Below are positions 1 through 11,874 of a DNA stretch of 64,000 nucleotides, one piece after another. The position numbers and the translations under genes are program-made. The notes beneath the pieces were generated by a model that made no database searches, had not been told where the DNA came from, and saw only the letters and a program-made list of their open reading frames with translations. Within the stretch, counting starts at the first letter, position 1. Every line of letters begins with the position of its first letter. Source of the stretch: Climacium dendroides (Eukaryota; Streptophyta; Bryopsida; Hypnales; Climaciaceae); the NCBI GenBank assembly GCA_950106755.1, contig OX467090.1, positions 13,639,489 through 13,703,488 on the forward strand, read 5' to 3'.

Positions 1-2840
1 TGAACTTGTAGGGATGAAAACTTCCATGACTCTTCAATAGTGAAATGCGATATATTTATATAGTTTCAAATACTCTTTGATAGTGAATAAGATGCTTTCA
101 AAGAATGTTTCACAAAAGACATGTTATATTGATTTTTGGACTCGGTGGATTTACTTAAAGTGACCATTAGAAACCATGTGCACACAAAACTTTGGACTCC
201 TATATATTTTCTGAATTTTAATTATAAATAAATAAGTAAAAGTATGAATGGATTTTCGTACTTTAAAAGTTTATGTTTTGAATTATTGATATTTTTATTT
301 GTTAATAATAATTAGTTACACATTTTTGAAGTAAAAAAATACATTGTAGAACTGAAAAATATTTTTCACACCTCTATATCATATAAGAAAAAATTGTTTA
401 AAAAATGAACAAAAAATTCCTAAAAATAACTCTCTATTGAAAACTCATTTTGAGTTGAATATTGATGCAATGATTATCTAAATGTGTTCTCTATAAATAT
501 TTGAGTTGAAAAACATGCCATTTTAGTTCATTTCAACCTCTTCTAGAAATCATTTCATATTTTATTTGACTTGGAAATCTTTGGCAATATAAACCTATAG
601 TCATTATTAAAGAATGCTCAAAATTTTAGGTTAAAATTATAGTTTATTAGAAACCACTTGTTCACACATGGTTTATTGTAGTAGAACTAAATGCACCCCT
701 GTTTTGGGGATGCTCAAAAATCCTTCCATAATTTTAATGAAGATAATTCTCCTTGTTGAAGTTGAGCCCTTCTAATAAAAAAATAGCTAATACAATGCAC
801 TTTATATTCCATTTAGGAACATTTTAAAATTCTGAAAATTGAATATTTTATTAAAGTGTGTAATTTAAGTCCATGACCATGATATTTTGCTTTTATGATT
901 AGAGAAGAATATAAAGATGTAATTGGAGTATGAACTTTTCTAGTTTAAAAAACAAGTATGGTGGAATTTTTATGGTTACTAAATGTATTTTGTAGCAAAT
1001 ATGAATTTTGTTCACTTATTCTTTAAGAAATTTTGGTAATTCAAAATCTTCAAAATGAATGGAAAATTTTATGATTTGGGAAGTTGCAAGAAACTCCTTT
1101 ACATTTTGGCTTGAAGCGGCCTATCTTGGTGAATATTGTGAGTTGTGGAAGAATTTTTATGAAAATGAAATAAAACATGGGTAATTTTTAAAGCATTGAA
1201 AATAGTATGTCTCTAGAATTTAGACCTATTAAAAGCTATGCCTCAAAATAGCATAATAGAAAAAACAAGGAATTGGACACCTTGATGTTTGAATTTTAGA
1301 AAATATTAGAAAATATTTAAAAATTATAGCTTAAAATAAATCACTCAAGGTCTTGGTAGTTTTGGCCCATTTTGAAAGTACACCCATGCTTGAGGCAATA
1401 TAGATTAAATTTATTTGTTTGTTTAAAACATAGAGATCTATCAAATGGTGACTTCCTCAACTTCATTTTTTAAATTGTTGGAAAGCTCTTTACAAGAAAG
1501 GATACATAGATTTTGTTTATTGGTGTTTGGACATATGATGTGGAAGTTATGGATTTTGTATTTTATTTTAATTTGAAATGTGGTATTATACAATCTTTCA
1601 TTTTGGGAATTCCATACCAAATACCATTGCATATTCAGTCGCCACAAAACAAAGCCCTTGCACTTCTTTGAGCATAAAATCCTCTATTTGTATCAATAAC
1701 GCAACCTCTCAAATAGCAATGAACCCGCACAGAGCAATGATGTCCTTGCACTCTTTTGTGCATGAAAAATGTTTTTATAAATTAAAAGATTAAAAATTTA
1801 TTTTTACTTTTATTTTATCCATGGCAATAACATTAGGCACACCAGTCATGTTTGAAGGCTACGGGTAGTGATGATTGTATCGTTTTTGTAATCTCTAATT
1901 TTGGCCCATTTTTTTGGCACTATGGGGCCAAATTGCACCATTTTAAAATAAATGTATACCTTTCACCAAATAAAAGTAGTAATTTTTTGCTAGAAATATT
2001 TCATTTCAATTAAAAATGTGGATGAGATTGCTAAATTTGGATGAAAAAGTGTATGGATATGATTGATAAGTGTTTTTTGGTTGAAAACATGAATGAATGT
2101 AGCAATACAATGATCCACTAGATTTTAAGTGAACACCACCTTCGCACTTTTCCAAAAGTAAAAATCAAAGGTTGACTAATTTACATGAGGATTGTCAACT
2201 ACCTTACTAGAGAAGACATCATTTTAGAATATTTCATGCTCCTTCTAAGTGCACTATCTTGTATTTCTACTCAAAAGATGATAATTCCTCACATAAATAG
2301 ACATTATGAGGCAAAGTACAATGGGAGTTCAGAAGTTGGATTAAACTCAAATCTACTTTCGCGGTATCCTAATGCCAATTAAAATCATCAAAGAAGAAGG
2401 TACCATCTATATATTTATAAAGAATTCACCCAAAGTTGTAGTTCGTTCGACGAGGCTCTAGTGGAACTATGCAACTCTTAAGCAACATTAAAGTCCATTT
2501 GTAATAATCACTTCTCTTGGTAGAAGGAAATCAACATTTTAGGATCATCCACAAATTCAATTACTTGAATTCAATGACTTGAAATAGAAGTTTTTAGACA
2601 TCATTGATATGTGTTGTACATCATAAGAAAAATAGTGTTTGTTTGCAAAATCCTTTGACCCTCACTATGAGACACGGTTCACCTACATGGCCTAAAAAAC
2701 TTCTCAAACTACACTGGAAAGTGAACCATAGGGAACGTACAAAGAAAATAAGAATTTTTAAAGTACCTAGTATAATAGAAAGAGCATGGTATTACAACAA
2801 TAATGTCTTCTTTATAAACAAAAGGAAACTCATTTCACAT
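1..2840. repeat. Block A, copy 1: AT-rich segment downstream of kinase K1
   Basis: This long AT-rich non-coding segment recurs nearly word for word at about 22,738-25,600 and 40,156-42,950. A shortened copy lies at 50,365-51,780. Each copy lies directly 3' of a kinase gene, so it belongs to the same duplication unit. It contains a reading frame on the plus strand at 2,185-2,382, described under findings, and a short 18-base repeat (core atagcaatgaacccgcac) near 1,715-1,750 whose copy number differs between blocks. I see no convincing gene. The left edge of the window cuts the block: position 1 corresponds to about 22,738. Confidence 0.8.
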
Positions 2841-2926
2841 TCACATTACATTGCAACATTCACAGAAAGACATTCTTATTTGCCATCTATTTGATAGATT
2901 CAATGATCTCATATCTTGTCCCAAAT
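2841..2926 (-). other. Out-of-frame remnant of the kinase K1 C-terminal tail (CaaX)
   Basis: Directly 3' of the K1 stop, the conserved family tail is still readable in another frame. It starts with NLGQDMRSL and ends with ECCNVM followed by TGA at 2,843-2,841. The frame is intact to its natural stop, so the tail was lost through one recent net +2 indel rather than general decay. Confidence 0.75.
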
Positions 2927-4126
2927 TTACTTCATAGAGAGATTTACATTCATGTATTTGACTATTTCCTCAAAGCTGGGTCTTTCTTTTGGATTTGAAT
3001 GCCAACATCTCGTCAACAAAGTCTTGATCCAAGGCTTGGTTTCCTCGGGCAATGTAGGCCTCTCCCCTCGAAGAACCACATCATAGTCGTATGTCAAAAC
3101 ACCCTCAAAAGGAAGTTTACCAGTGATCATTTCATAGCAAGTCATGGCAAAGCTGTAAACATCAGCTTCTTTGGTGAACAAATCTTCCGATATTGGGATC
3201 TTTGTAATCTTGCGGTCTTTTAAACCTTGCAATATCTCGGGGGCTCTCCAAAACCCTGTCCCCACCACTCCCACCGAGCACTCATAATCCGCTACTTGAC
3301 ACTGATAACCGGATGAACCAAGATCTTCTAACCGCTGCCCTTTTTCCAATGCACTTATGAGTACATTGGAAGCTTTGAGGTCCCTGTGGACAATGTTGTC
3401 GTGGTGCAAGGCCCTCATCCCGAATGCAATACATCTGATGTTCCATTCAAGTTCCTCATCAGAGAAGGGAGCACAGAATTGGTGGTTGTTGCGCTCCATT
3501 CTCTTGTCAATGAGCTTCCGCAAGTCCCCTGCACGTCGAAACATCTTGAATGCAAACCTCCCGTTCATCACCACCAGGCCACCAAGGATTGGAGAACATG
3601 TCCACCCCGTAGGATAATAGCAACCACCACATCGTTTGAGCATTCCTGGAGGCCATTGCTTTTGAAGGTCCAGCACCGATGAGCCCTCCTTGAACACCTT
3701 CAACACGAACTTGGACGATAAGCTCTTGTACGAAGATCCCTTATATTGCGCTTCGAAGATTTCCGCCTGACCTCCCTCGGCAATCTTCTTGCCCAACACT
3801 AAAGAACCATTTGTTTCCGCACTAAAGAACATGCTCGTTTCCGGAAACTGCCTCCGCAGGCTCGCCGCAATCTCGCTGTTGGTCACATGAGACCATTCCC
3901 CCTTCTCTCCGCCACTGGAGTCCTCTGCTTCACTCAGAGGCTGCTGCAGCTCACTCCAATGATCTTTCGAAGCGGCGATCTCGAAATCGAGGTCTGTTTC
4001 ATAGTCAGACTTGCTTTGTAACAGTCCTTCGATCCGTGTGGAATGATACACAGACGAGGAGGAGGGGGACGCAGAGCAATTGCAGGATGTGTTTCCCAGT
4101 TCAACAGTCTCGTGCTTTTCTGCCAT
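2927..4126 (-). CDS. Kinase K1: TKL-like protein kinase, full catalytic domain, C-terminal tail lost
   Basis: This is an intronless Ser/Thr (or dual-specificity) protein kinase of 399 residues. The N-terminal ~105 residues are Ser-rich and acidic, with no recognised domain. The kinase domain follows: glycine-rich loop EGGQAEIFEA (about 117-126), beta3 lysine 143 in FVLKVFK, HRDLKASN at 247-254, metal-binding Asp280 in VADYE (the usual DFG is DYE), RAPE at about 294-297, Asp322 in EADVYSF, and the TKL-type ending CWHSNPKERPSF. The start is the ATG of MAEKHE. The preceding codon is GTG, and upstream open frames in sister copies lack an ATG. K1 ends early: compared with K5 it has 2 extra bases just before the tail, so it stops after NLSMK and loses the conserved CCNVM terminus. 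It is probably still catalytically competent but not lipid-anchored. Assignment to the TKL group rests on motif style, not on a search. Confidence 0.85.
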   Translation of the reverse strand: MAEKHETVELGNTSCNCSASPSSSSVYHSTRIEGLLQSKSDYETDLDFEIAASKDHWSELQQPLSEAEDSSGGEKGEWSHVTNSEIAASLRRQFPETSMFFSAETNGSLVLGKKIAEGGQAEIFEAQYKGSSYKSLSSKFVLKVFKEGSSVLDLQKQWPPGMLKRCGGCYYPTGWTCSPILGGLVVMNGRFAFKMFRRAGDLRKLIDKRMERNNHQFCAPFSDEELEWNIRCIAFGMRALHHDNIVHRDLKASNVLISALEKGQRLEDLGSSGYQCQVADYECSVGVVGTGFWRAPEILQGLKDRKITKIPISEDLFTKEADVYSFAMTCYEMITGKLPFEGVLTYDYDVVLRGERPTLPEETKPWIKTLLTRCWHSNPKERPSFEEIVKYMNVNLSMK

Positions 4127-4850
4127 CACGAATCCCCCAACTGCGGAATTTCACAACGCAAACAACACCTCGGAACACCAAAAATTGGCTACAGTAAATG
4201 CTACACAACGGATTTCTTCGTATATTCCCGAAGGTGGAAACAACGCCCTGTTGTTGCGCACAAACGCCAATCGAAATCGAAAACGAAATCAGTACCTATC
4301 GACGAGGGGCGAGATCGGCGTTGGTGCGCTCCTTGCAAAAACAATCTCTCCAAGCAAGCATGCAAACCCCAGCCCAACCCCCAGTCTCCCAGGCGAGCCC
4401 TCAGTCACCTCACTGATCGCCCACAAGTTAACACTCACGTGGTAGGCGTCAACAGCTTCATCACCTCAAGCAGTGACTCCCAGCGCATCTCAAAGCTCTC
4501 CTCCACCAGCGCAGAAATCAGATGCTCGAAACAGCCATCAGTAAATGAGCAATCCTTGGTGCCCAGCCGGCATCTCCTACTACACATCTGGATCCAGCCT
4601 CGCTTTCGGCAAGTCCCAAGGCTTGCGCCGGGTCCTCATTTCTGCAGACAATTCGACTTGGTCAGCCGTCCTGGAGCCGAATCTGCCGCCCTATAACTTA
4701 GCTTTGTTGGGCCTCCAGGATGTAGCATTGAAAGGCCCTATGAAGGACGGCGTAACACGTCGTGCCATGTACGTGACCAGGTTCAAGAGGTATGGATCGC
4801 TGTTTGGGGATAGTTTTTCAGCTTTACCACTGTAGCTATTTTTCTTTTAA
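4127..4850 (-). promoter_or_regulatory. 5' leader and promoter region of K1, with a conserved upstream reading frame
   Basis: This segment is conserved upstream of K1, K3, K4 (in part) and K5, and is GC-richer than the spacers. The proximal ~200 bases read as 5' leader. On the kinase strand a second conserved frame lies at about 4,616-4,441, containing FTDGCFEHLISALVEES and EMRWESLLEVMKLLT. It is followed by the donor-like GTGAGTG (4,438-4,432), and a pyrimidine-rich, AG-ending acceptor-like site lies near 4,340. It could be a spliced 5' leader exon, an upstream ORF, or a fragment of another gene. I saw no clear TATA box. Confidence 0.45.
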
Positions 4851-4869
4851 CCCTTAAACGACAAACTGG

Positions 4870-6475
4870 TGACCGTGGAAATCATCCATTTCTTCTTAAA
4901 CAAGAGTGTTGAACAACACACTGCAAGGGCTTCCGTTAGGTAGAGAGGCTGTAGAGAGGCTGATTTCACACTAAATAAACCACCTGTCATTGCCATGGAT
5001 CAAACCTGCAACCACTCCATTGAGTTTGGGTACCTTACTACCATCATCTAGTAGTAATACTTTACTACCATCATCCGGAAGCTTAAGGTCATCTCCAATC
5101 AAAAAAATCACCCATTTTGAATCCGTGGAAATCATTGGTCAAAAAAATTCGAGAGCATTCATTGGAAGTCAAAGTACTTTAGAAGATTTCCCCTTTTCAC
5201 ACAATATTATGAGGACAAATAATTGTACTTTTGTTCTACACTAAAAGATTCTCTATCCTCCATCAAACACCAAATATATGTCTCATTCAAGGGTTAATTT
5301 CCATTTTGGACCATTTTTCAAGTATGGAGTTTGGTTATTTTCTCTAGCTTTTACTCTAAGTAGAAGTTTGATAGATCTTTTCACAAGTTCCTTTGATGAT
5401 GTTTTCAAATTGCAAATGGGATTTTTCACAATTCCACCACCTAACTTTGAACTAGCTATTGACTTTTTTTAAACATTGGTATTTATGACTATCTTAATGA
5501 ATATAATAATCTTTAATCTCTAAAATTAGAAAGAGAAAGGATTATTAGCCTATTTGCCTATTTTTTACCCCATGGGTCATTGCAATTCTTTAATGTTAAC
5601 AAATTTACAATGTTTGGGTGCAAAAAAATAACAGCAAACCAAGGGATAATGTATATGATTGTACTTTCATCAACTTACTCACTTTGAAAAAACAAAGAAA
5701 CATATATCTTCCCATTGTTGTTCTAGTTAGAGGAGGAAGATTCCTGTCTTTTGTGTAATGCAAATGTGATTCTTAAGTCCCTACTTGCTTGCTATGGTAA
5801 TTCAATAGCACTCTTCAAGATTGTGAATTAATGAATGAATGTCCTACCATATATAAACAACAAAACATGCATATTTATATTCATCAAATTCACAAAATCA
5901 TCATGTCTACAAACGCTTAGAGTGGTGAACATATCAAAATGAATGAAAAATCATTTCAAATGTAAGAATACTTGCTCAAATCATTCAAAAAATGTGCAAA
6001 TGGATGGTAGTTTATTTACTAGTGTAGGGCTTTGCATGGGTGTATAGCATTGATTATGATTTGGCCTAGTCTCATTCCTTGGCTAATGATATTTATAAGT
6101 GTTGAAGAATTGACCCTCGCTCTATTGAAATTCCACACTGTTGTATAAGTTCATTGGATATTGACTCTCATGTAAAAGAGGAGTTCACCTTTTCCTTTTT
6201 GGATATTTCTTTTGTAATCCATAATTTTACACATCGATTCATAAAAATGATAATGAAGGCACAAAGCTCAGTTGAAGAAATTCATTTGTGGAATTCTCAA
6301 ATATTAATGAAACCAGCAACACACCTTGAAAACGGTCATGGTGTACTAAATTTGAAGAGAGCTCCGAGAATTGGAATGCAGTCTTCGTCATTTTACAATT
6401 TCTCCGAGATTCGATTCGATTTGTTTGGGATGGAGGCATTTTGGCTTCGAGTACTATGATTTGTCAGCTAAAACA
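4870..6475 (+). repeat. Block B, copy 1, with decayed reading frame
   Basis: This is one of five related copies (others at about 9,280-10,320, 27,610-29,133, 30,220-31,860 and 53,830-55,420). On the plus strand the first third encodes a recurrent protein-like sequence. It runs from about 4,990, has motifs FESVEIIGQKNSRA, STLED and FKYGVWLFS, and ends near PNFELAIDFF at 5,472. The frame here is broken by a stop and indels. The rest is AT-rich and I see nothing coding in it. No terminal repeats or target-site duplications were found, so calling it a transposon is unproven. Confidence 0.6.
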
Positions 6476-7385
6476 TGCCGTTCCAACTCACTTAGCCGAG
6501 GGTAGAAATAAAGATGTTCCAACTCACTTAGTTCGAGATTTGGGTTCCTTGATGATCCGTGTTTCAGTGTATTTTTTACTGAGTCGCACAAGCCACAAGA
6601 CTTCCTGAAGATGCCTACTGATGGGCACAAATCAGTGGACATGCACATTGCAATAACTGACTTCTGTTGGAAATGTCCTGGAGAGGTCAGTTAGCGATTT
6701 CTTTCTCGTTTATCCGCGGTCCGTTTTCGTGTTGGTCGGAATGCATCGTCAGAGACTTCAAAACATATCGTCTCACGTTCTGACAGTGAAAGTTTTTGAT
6801 CGAATTTTATGTTTCCGCTCACACAGCTTCATTTCACGGTTCTTGCATTCACGTTCATGAAGTGGTCAAGGAACTCTGGATTCAATCAGTGCCGAAGGAA
6901 AGGATGGACCTTGATTTCTGGCGCCCGGATTTTACTGTTGTCGTCAGCAGTGTACGAATGAGATCAATAGCCATGCCCTCGCGCTCAAACAACGAGGTGG
7001 AGGATTGGATCATTCCATAAGATGAACCAAAGCACCACTTCATTTCTCACGAGAACAATGCGCAGCAACTAATGATGACTTAGACTTCGAGTTTCAGTTT
7101 TGAAAAAGCTTCTTAATTGCAGCTTCATCCAACATTGCCTCTTCCTCTCGTACAGGAGTCGGATCATCCGCTTCATAGCTAGGTAGAAAGCTCGGAAGTA
7201 CCCTCCTCCATCACTGAAACTGTTCTTTGAACAGCAACGGCCGGACCAGGATTCTTCTGGAATGAGAGCAGCACATAAATACTCAAAGTTTACCGAATGC
7301 AGTCTAGTGCACAAGGATGGCGCCCGACCAGAGACACTCGAATCTAGGGTAAAGAAGTACAAGTCACCCTAAGGAGAGATTCACG
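6476..7385. repeat. Block C, copy 1
   Basis: This GC-richer segment recurs at about 10,440-10,990, 14,150-14,830 and 31,860-32,510. All share the stretch with VHEVVKELW in one plus-strand frame and a following run near AGGAGTCGGATCAT. Open frames on either strand shift between copies through indels, so a living gene is unlikely. It may be a fragment of an old gene or a non-autonomous element. I do not recognise its origin. Confidence 0.5.
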
Positions 7386-8760
7386 ACTTCAAGACACGAA
7401 GAAAAGGAGCCACACAAATTGCGCTTCAATCTGGAACAAGAAGGGGAACGGATTAATTAGGAATTCTCCCTTCGACGAGGTCGACAAGTACTGCAAATTT
7501 CAAACATATTCGCAACTAACACAATGTCGCAACAGGCAGATTTTGACTCCATCGCCTGCATCGCTAATTGCACAGGTCTATTTCATTTGGAGCATGCAGC
7601 AATCCCAATCGCATGATCGGCCTGATTCGATCAATATAAATGCTCGTGCCAGCTCTCGACCAGAACTTTGAATCTGGCATCGACAACATGGAGTTGAAGA
7701 AAAGAAGTAGGTACCCAGGCAAGGTGCATAGAGTGAGGATGGGAAACTGCATCGACTTGTCGCCTCATCGCTTGAAAATTAGAAGCTCTCTCCCCGAACC
7801 TAAACCTCTCTGGACAGTCCCACCCGTTCAAGCATGCTGAACCATACAAGACCGTCTCGTTTGTAAGCTCACATCAAAAGATGCTAAACCTAAGAACGAC
7901 GGAGGAATCGGACAATCACGTTGAATGTTTGCCATCACACTTGAGCCCAACGCCTCAACCCAAACTAGATCGTGCATATTGGAATTTCTGCATCTGGGAT
8001 AGGGGAATCCGAATTCTCACAGTGATCGTGCATTCTACATCGCTTAAAAAGAGATCGCTAAAGACGTGGACTTTCTGAATCGATGACAACTTACTGGAGT
8101 TTCGGTAGACAGTGGATGAAGATGGAACCCGCCAAGAAGGCGGATTAAGGCCGGGGTCTTTGTCAGGCTCTGCATAATGCTCCAGAACAATGCCGGATGC
8201 ATGGACCTGTCCTTCTGAAGGTGCCATGACAGTCTCCTCACCACATGCACGGCCTCCGTCACCAACGAATCCTGCAAATTAATTAATGAACAAAATTCAC
8301 CATGCCACCCTTTCCCAAGAGGTTCAAACAGTTCGTGAATACTGGCAACTGAAATTGAGGACTGAGTGAACTTCATCGAAACGTTTCGACCACAAGTGCG
8401 CAATTCAAACTTCCAATTCAACCAGCTGACACCAGAAAAAATCAGAACTGCAAACTTGCACATCAAGTTGCGTAATGAAATTAATGAATCATTGACGAAT
8501 AAATCTACCCCATAATTCCGCTAGAAGCTCCACAGTCCACCAATCGTCAGCTGCAACGAGTGAACGAGACCATCAGCTCAACCAACTCCCGAATCGACGT
8601 AATTCCTCATGGTTGTATCCATTGTTCGAGCTGATAATCCAAGCGCCACATTCTTCAGGAAACTGAACCGATGATGAGGAACCTCAGCTCCATCATCCAA
8701 GACCCGCATCTCCCAAATCACCTCGACACCCACATTGTAATCGTACAAAAATCAATCTAG
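7386..8760 (-). pseudogene. Block X, copy 1: unrecognised gene fragment
   Basis: A GC-richer stretch with exon-like patches on the minus strand. The first patch is near 8,730-8,590 and contains EVIWEMRVLDDGAEVPHHRF and SARTMDTTMRN. The next lies between a good acceptor (TTTGCAG) at about 8,270 and a donor GTAAGT near 8,093, and reads either DSLVTEAVHVVRRLSWHL or, in another frame, ACGEETVMAPSEGQVHASG. A third, at 7,849-7,631, contains ERFRFGERASNF and VDARFKVLVESWHEHLY. Stops interrupt any single long reading. The first two patches are duplicated at 29,134-29,640. I do not recognise the protein family. The mix of conserved splice signals and broken frames suggests a degraded gene. Confidence 0.45.
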
Positions 8761-9279
8761 ACCTGTGAAAGATCACATTAAAAAAAAAAACCAAAAACAA
8801 TATCTCTTATGAATTGAAAGATTATAGTGTTTGATCATGAGGGTGTTAAAACTGTGAAAGTGATTTGAAGTCTTTTAATCCTCTTTTCACATGTCACATC
8901 TAAAAAGTTGGGCACCAAATAAATATAAGGTTAAAGGGCCTAACGTGCATAATCCCAATCAATTTATGACTTCTCAAAATATACTATACAATTTTTTTAA
9001 ATGAATTTTTAATGTGATTTTTTCTTAAAAATCTAGTGTATTTGAGGCTCATTCCCAAGAGCCCTCAATACTACAAAAAGTCAAGATTGCAATGGACACT
9101 CGTGCACAAAATCTTGAATAAAAAAGTCATTATCAATCAATTTGAAAATCAGATTTTCAAAGCTAAAACTAGACTTCAAAGAGATTTTTTCAAAAATATA
9201 AACTATTAAAAAAAAATTTCATAAGGTTTTATTTAACTCCAAAAATTGTCCAAGGACACATTCTGTCCTTGAGGTCATT
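8761..9279. other. AT-rich spacer without recognisable gene
   Basis: Low-complexity AT-rich sequence with short A and T runs. No open frame, repeat unit or RNA gene stands out. Confidence 0.6.
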
Positions 9280-10320
9280 TGGGGATTAAACAAGAGTATT
9301 GAAAAACACACTGCAAGGGCTTCCATCAAGTAGAGAGGCTGATTTCACACTATATAAATCACCTATCATTGCCAGGTATCAAACATGCAACTACTCCATT
9401 CAATTTGGGTACCTTACTACCATCATCCGGAAGTTTAGGGTCATCTCCAAGCCAAGAACTCATTCATTTTGAATCCGTGAGAATCATTGGTCAAAAAAAT
9501 TCAAGAGCACTCATTGGAGGTCAAAGTACTTTAGAAGATCTCCCCTTTTCATACAAAATTGTGAGGACAAATAGTTGTATTTTGTTCTACATCAAAAGAT
9601 TCATCCATCAACACGAAATGTTCGCCTTGACATTCAAGGGTTAATTCCCATTTTGGACCATATTTTCAAATATGGAGTTTGGTTATTTTCTCTACTTTTT
9701 ACTCCAAACAAAAGTTTAATAGATCCTTTCACAAGGTTCTTTGATGATTTTTTCAAATTGCAAATGGGATTTTTCCCAATTCCACCAACTAACTTTGAAC
9801 TTGCTATTGACTTTTTTTAAACATTGGGATGGATATGTTAATGGATATAATAATCTTTAATCTCTCACTTTAAAAAAAAAATGAATATTAGCCTATTTTG
9901 TACCCCATGGGTCATTGCAATTCTTTAAAGTTAACAATCTTACAATATTTGGTTGCAAAAAAATAACAACAAACCAAGGGATAATCTATATGATTGTACT
10001 TTCATCAACTTAATCACTTTGAAAAAACAAAGAAACATATGACACACTGTTGGATAAGTTCATTGGATATTGATTCTCATGTAAAAGAGGAGTTCACCTT
10101 TTCCATTTTGGTGATATAAGGTAACATTGGATATTTCTTTTGTAATCCATAATTTCACAAATCGATTCATAAGAATGATACTGAGTGTCTGATGGCACAA
10201 AGCTCAGTTTAAGAAATTCATTTGTGGAATTCTCAATGATCAGTGAAACCAGTACCACACCTTGAAAACGGTCATGGTGTACTAAATTTGAAGAGAGTTC
10301 CGAGAATTGCAAAGCAGCCT
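9280..10320 (+). repeat. Block B, copy 2, internally deleted
   Basis: Homologous to block B copy 1 but shorter: about 430 bases present at 5,702-6,130 are missing here, with the junction near 10,040. The protein-like frame is split by a frameshift into 9,369-9,644 (IIGQKNSRALIGGQSTLED) and 9,575-9,820 (FKYGVWLFS, ending PNFELAIDFF). Confidence 0.6.
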
Positions 10321-10990
10321 TTCGTCATTTTACAATTTCTCTGAGATTCGATTCGATTTCATTGGGATCGAGGCATTATGGCTTCTAGTACTATGATTTG
10401 TCAGTTTGTTAGAAACCAAAAGATGTTCCAACTCACTTAGCCGAGGGTAGAAATATGACAGGGTTTCGAGATTTGGGTTGCTGGATGATCCATGTTGGAT
10501 TGTATTTTTTTTGAGTCGCAGAACCCTCAAGATTTCTTCTCGTTCATCCGCGGTCCGTTTTCGTGTTGGTCGGAATGCATCGTCAGAAACTCAGAAATAT
10601 ATCATATCGTTTTTGAACGAATGTTACGTTTCCACTCACACAGCTTCATTTTACGCTTCTTGCATTCACGTTCATGAAGTGGTCAAGGAACTCTGGTCTC
10701 AATCAGTGCCGAAGGAAAGGAAGGATTTTTACCGTTGTCGTCAGCAGTGTACGAGTGAGCCATGCCCTCGGGCTCACACAACAAAGTGGACGATTGGATT
10801 TATTCCAGAAGATGAACCAAAGCACCACTTCATTCCTCACGAGAACAATGCGCAGCAACTAATGATGACTTACACTTCGAGTTTCAATTTTGAAAAACCT
10901 TCTTGATTGCATCTTCATTCAATAATAAAGAAAGAAGCATCTCTTCCTCTTGTACAAGAGTCGGATTATGCACTTCATAGGTAGAAAGTT
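10321..10990. repeat. Block C, copy 2
   Basis: A copy of the GC-richer C segment. The longest plus-strand frame (10,478-10,906) starts MLDDPCWIVFF and contains VHEVVKELW, but the corresponding frames in the other C copies are disrupted. I treat it as repeat DNA rather than a gene. Confidence 0.5.
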
Positions 10991-11874
10991 AGAAAAATTA
11001 TGCAAAAAACACAAAAGTAATTCTAGAATTTTACAAAGAAGTGTATAATGTTTGCAAGAGGAGATTCAAAATTCTTGGCCAAAAAAATTTCATGAAAAAG
11101 CTTATGAAATGATTAAGAGGCTATTCTCCATCTTTCCAAAATCTAATTTTAGCAATCAACTTCACCTTATTGGTTTAACAAGGCAACACCTACTCCTAAA
11201 ATTGAGTTTCTCCCTACTCAATTAGAAATGAAAGCATTACCAAATTCAATAGAGGCAATTCCAAGAACTTCAATTTTTTGGGTGGTTTCAAAACCTCAAG
11301 GAAGTCTACCTTTCAAAAGATGATAATTCATCACATAAACGAATAGAATGAGGCAAACTACGATGAAATTATACAAGCTAGAATAAACTCAAACCTACTC
11401 CATCAGTATCCTAGTGTCAATATAAATCGTCAATGAAAAAGGTACAATCAATATACAAGGAACTCATCCAAAGTTGTAGTTCTTTAGACAAGGCTCTAGA
11501 GGAACTTTACAACTATGAAGCGACTGTAAAGCCTAGTTCTAACAATCACTTTCCATAGTAGAAGGGGGGACAATATTTTGGGGTCATCCAAAAGTTCATT
11601 TACTTGAACTCATTGTAATTCTTCTTACATCATTAATATGTGTTGTACATCATAGTGTAACAAAGGTAGTCTTTGTTTTATAAATTCTTTGACCCTCAAT
11701 ATAGGACATGGTTCACCTACAATGTCTAAAATGTTTTTCAAAGTGTGCACTAGAAAGTAAACCATAAAGAATTCAATGGAAGAATAAGATTTCCCAAAGA
11801 AACCATCAAAACAAAAAGAGTGTAGGATCTCAACAAGTATGTTTATTATAAGCAAAACCAAACTCAATTCAAAT
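10991..11874. repeat. Diverged block A-type spacer downstream of K2
   Basis: AT-rich sequence with recognisable but diverged block A motifs. Examples are the stretch around 11,310-11,440, matching the frame that encodes KMIIPHIN in other copies, and the stretch at 11,640-11,780 with the shared CACATCATAG-type text. It marks K2 as the oldest or most diverged unit. No gene was seen. Confidence 0.5.

Noticed and set aside
3357..3682. Open frames on the plus strand opposite the kinase genes (also near 12,331, 26,154, 43,459 and 52,297)
   Set aside because: They are mirror frames of the conserved minus-strand kinase coding sequence; their own sequence shows no domain, and conservation follows the kinase codons.
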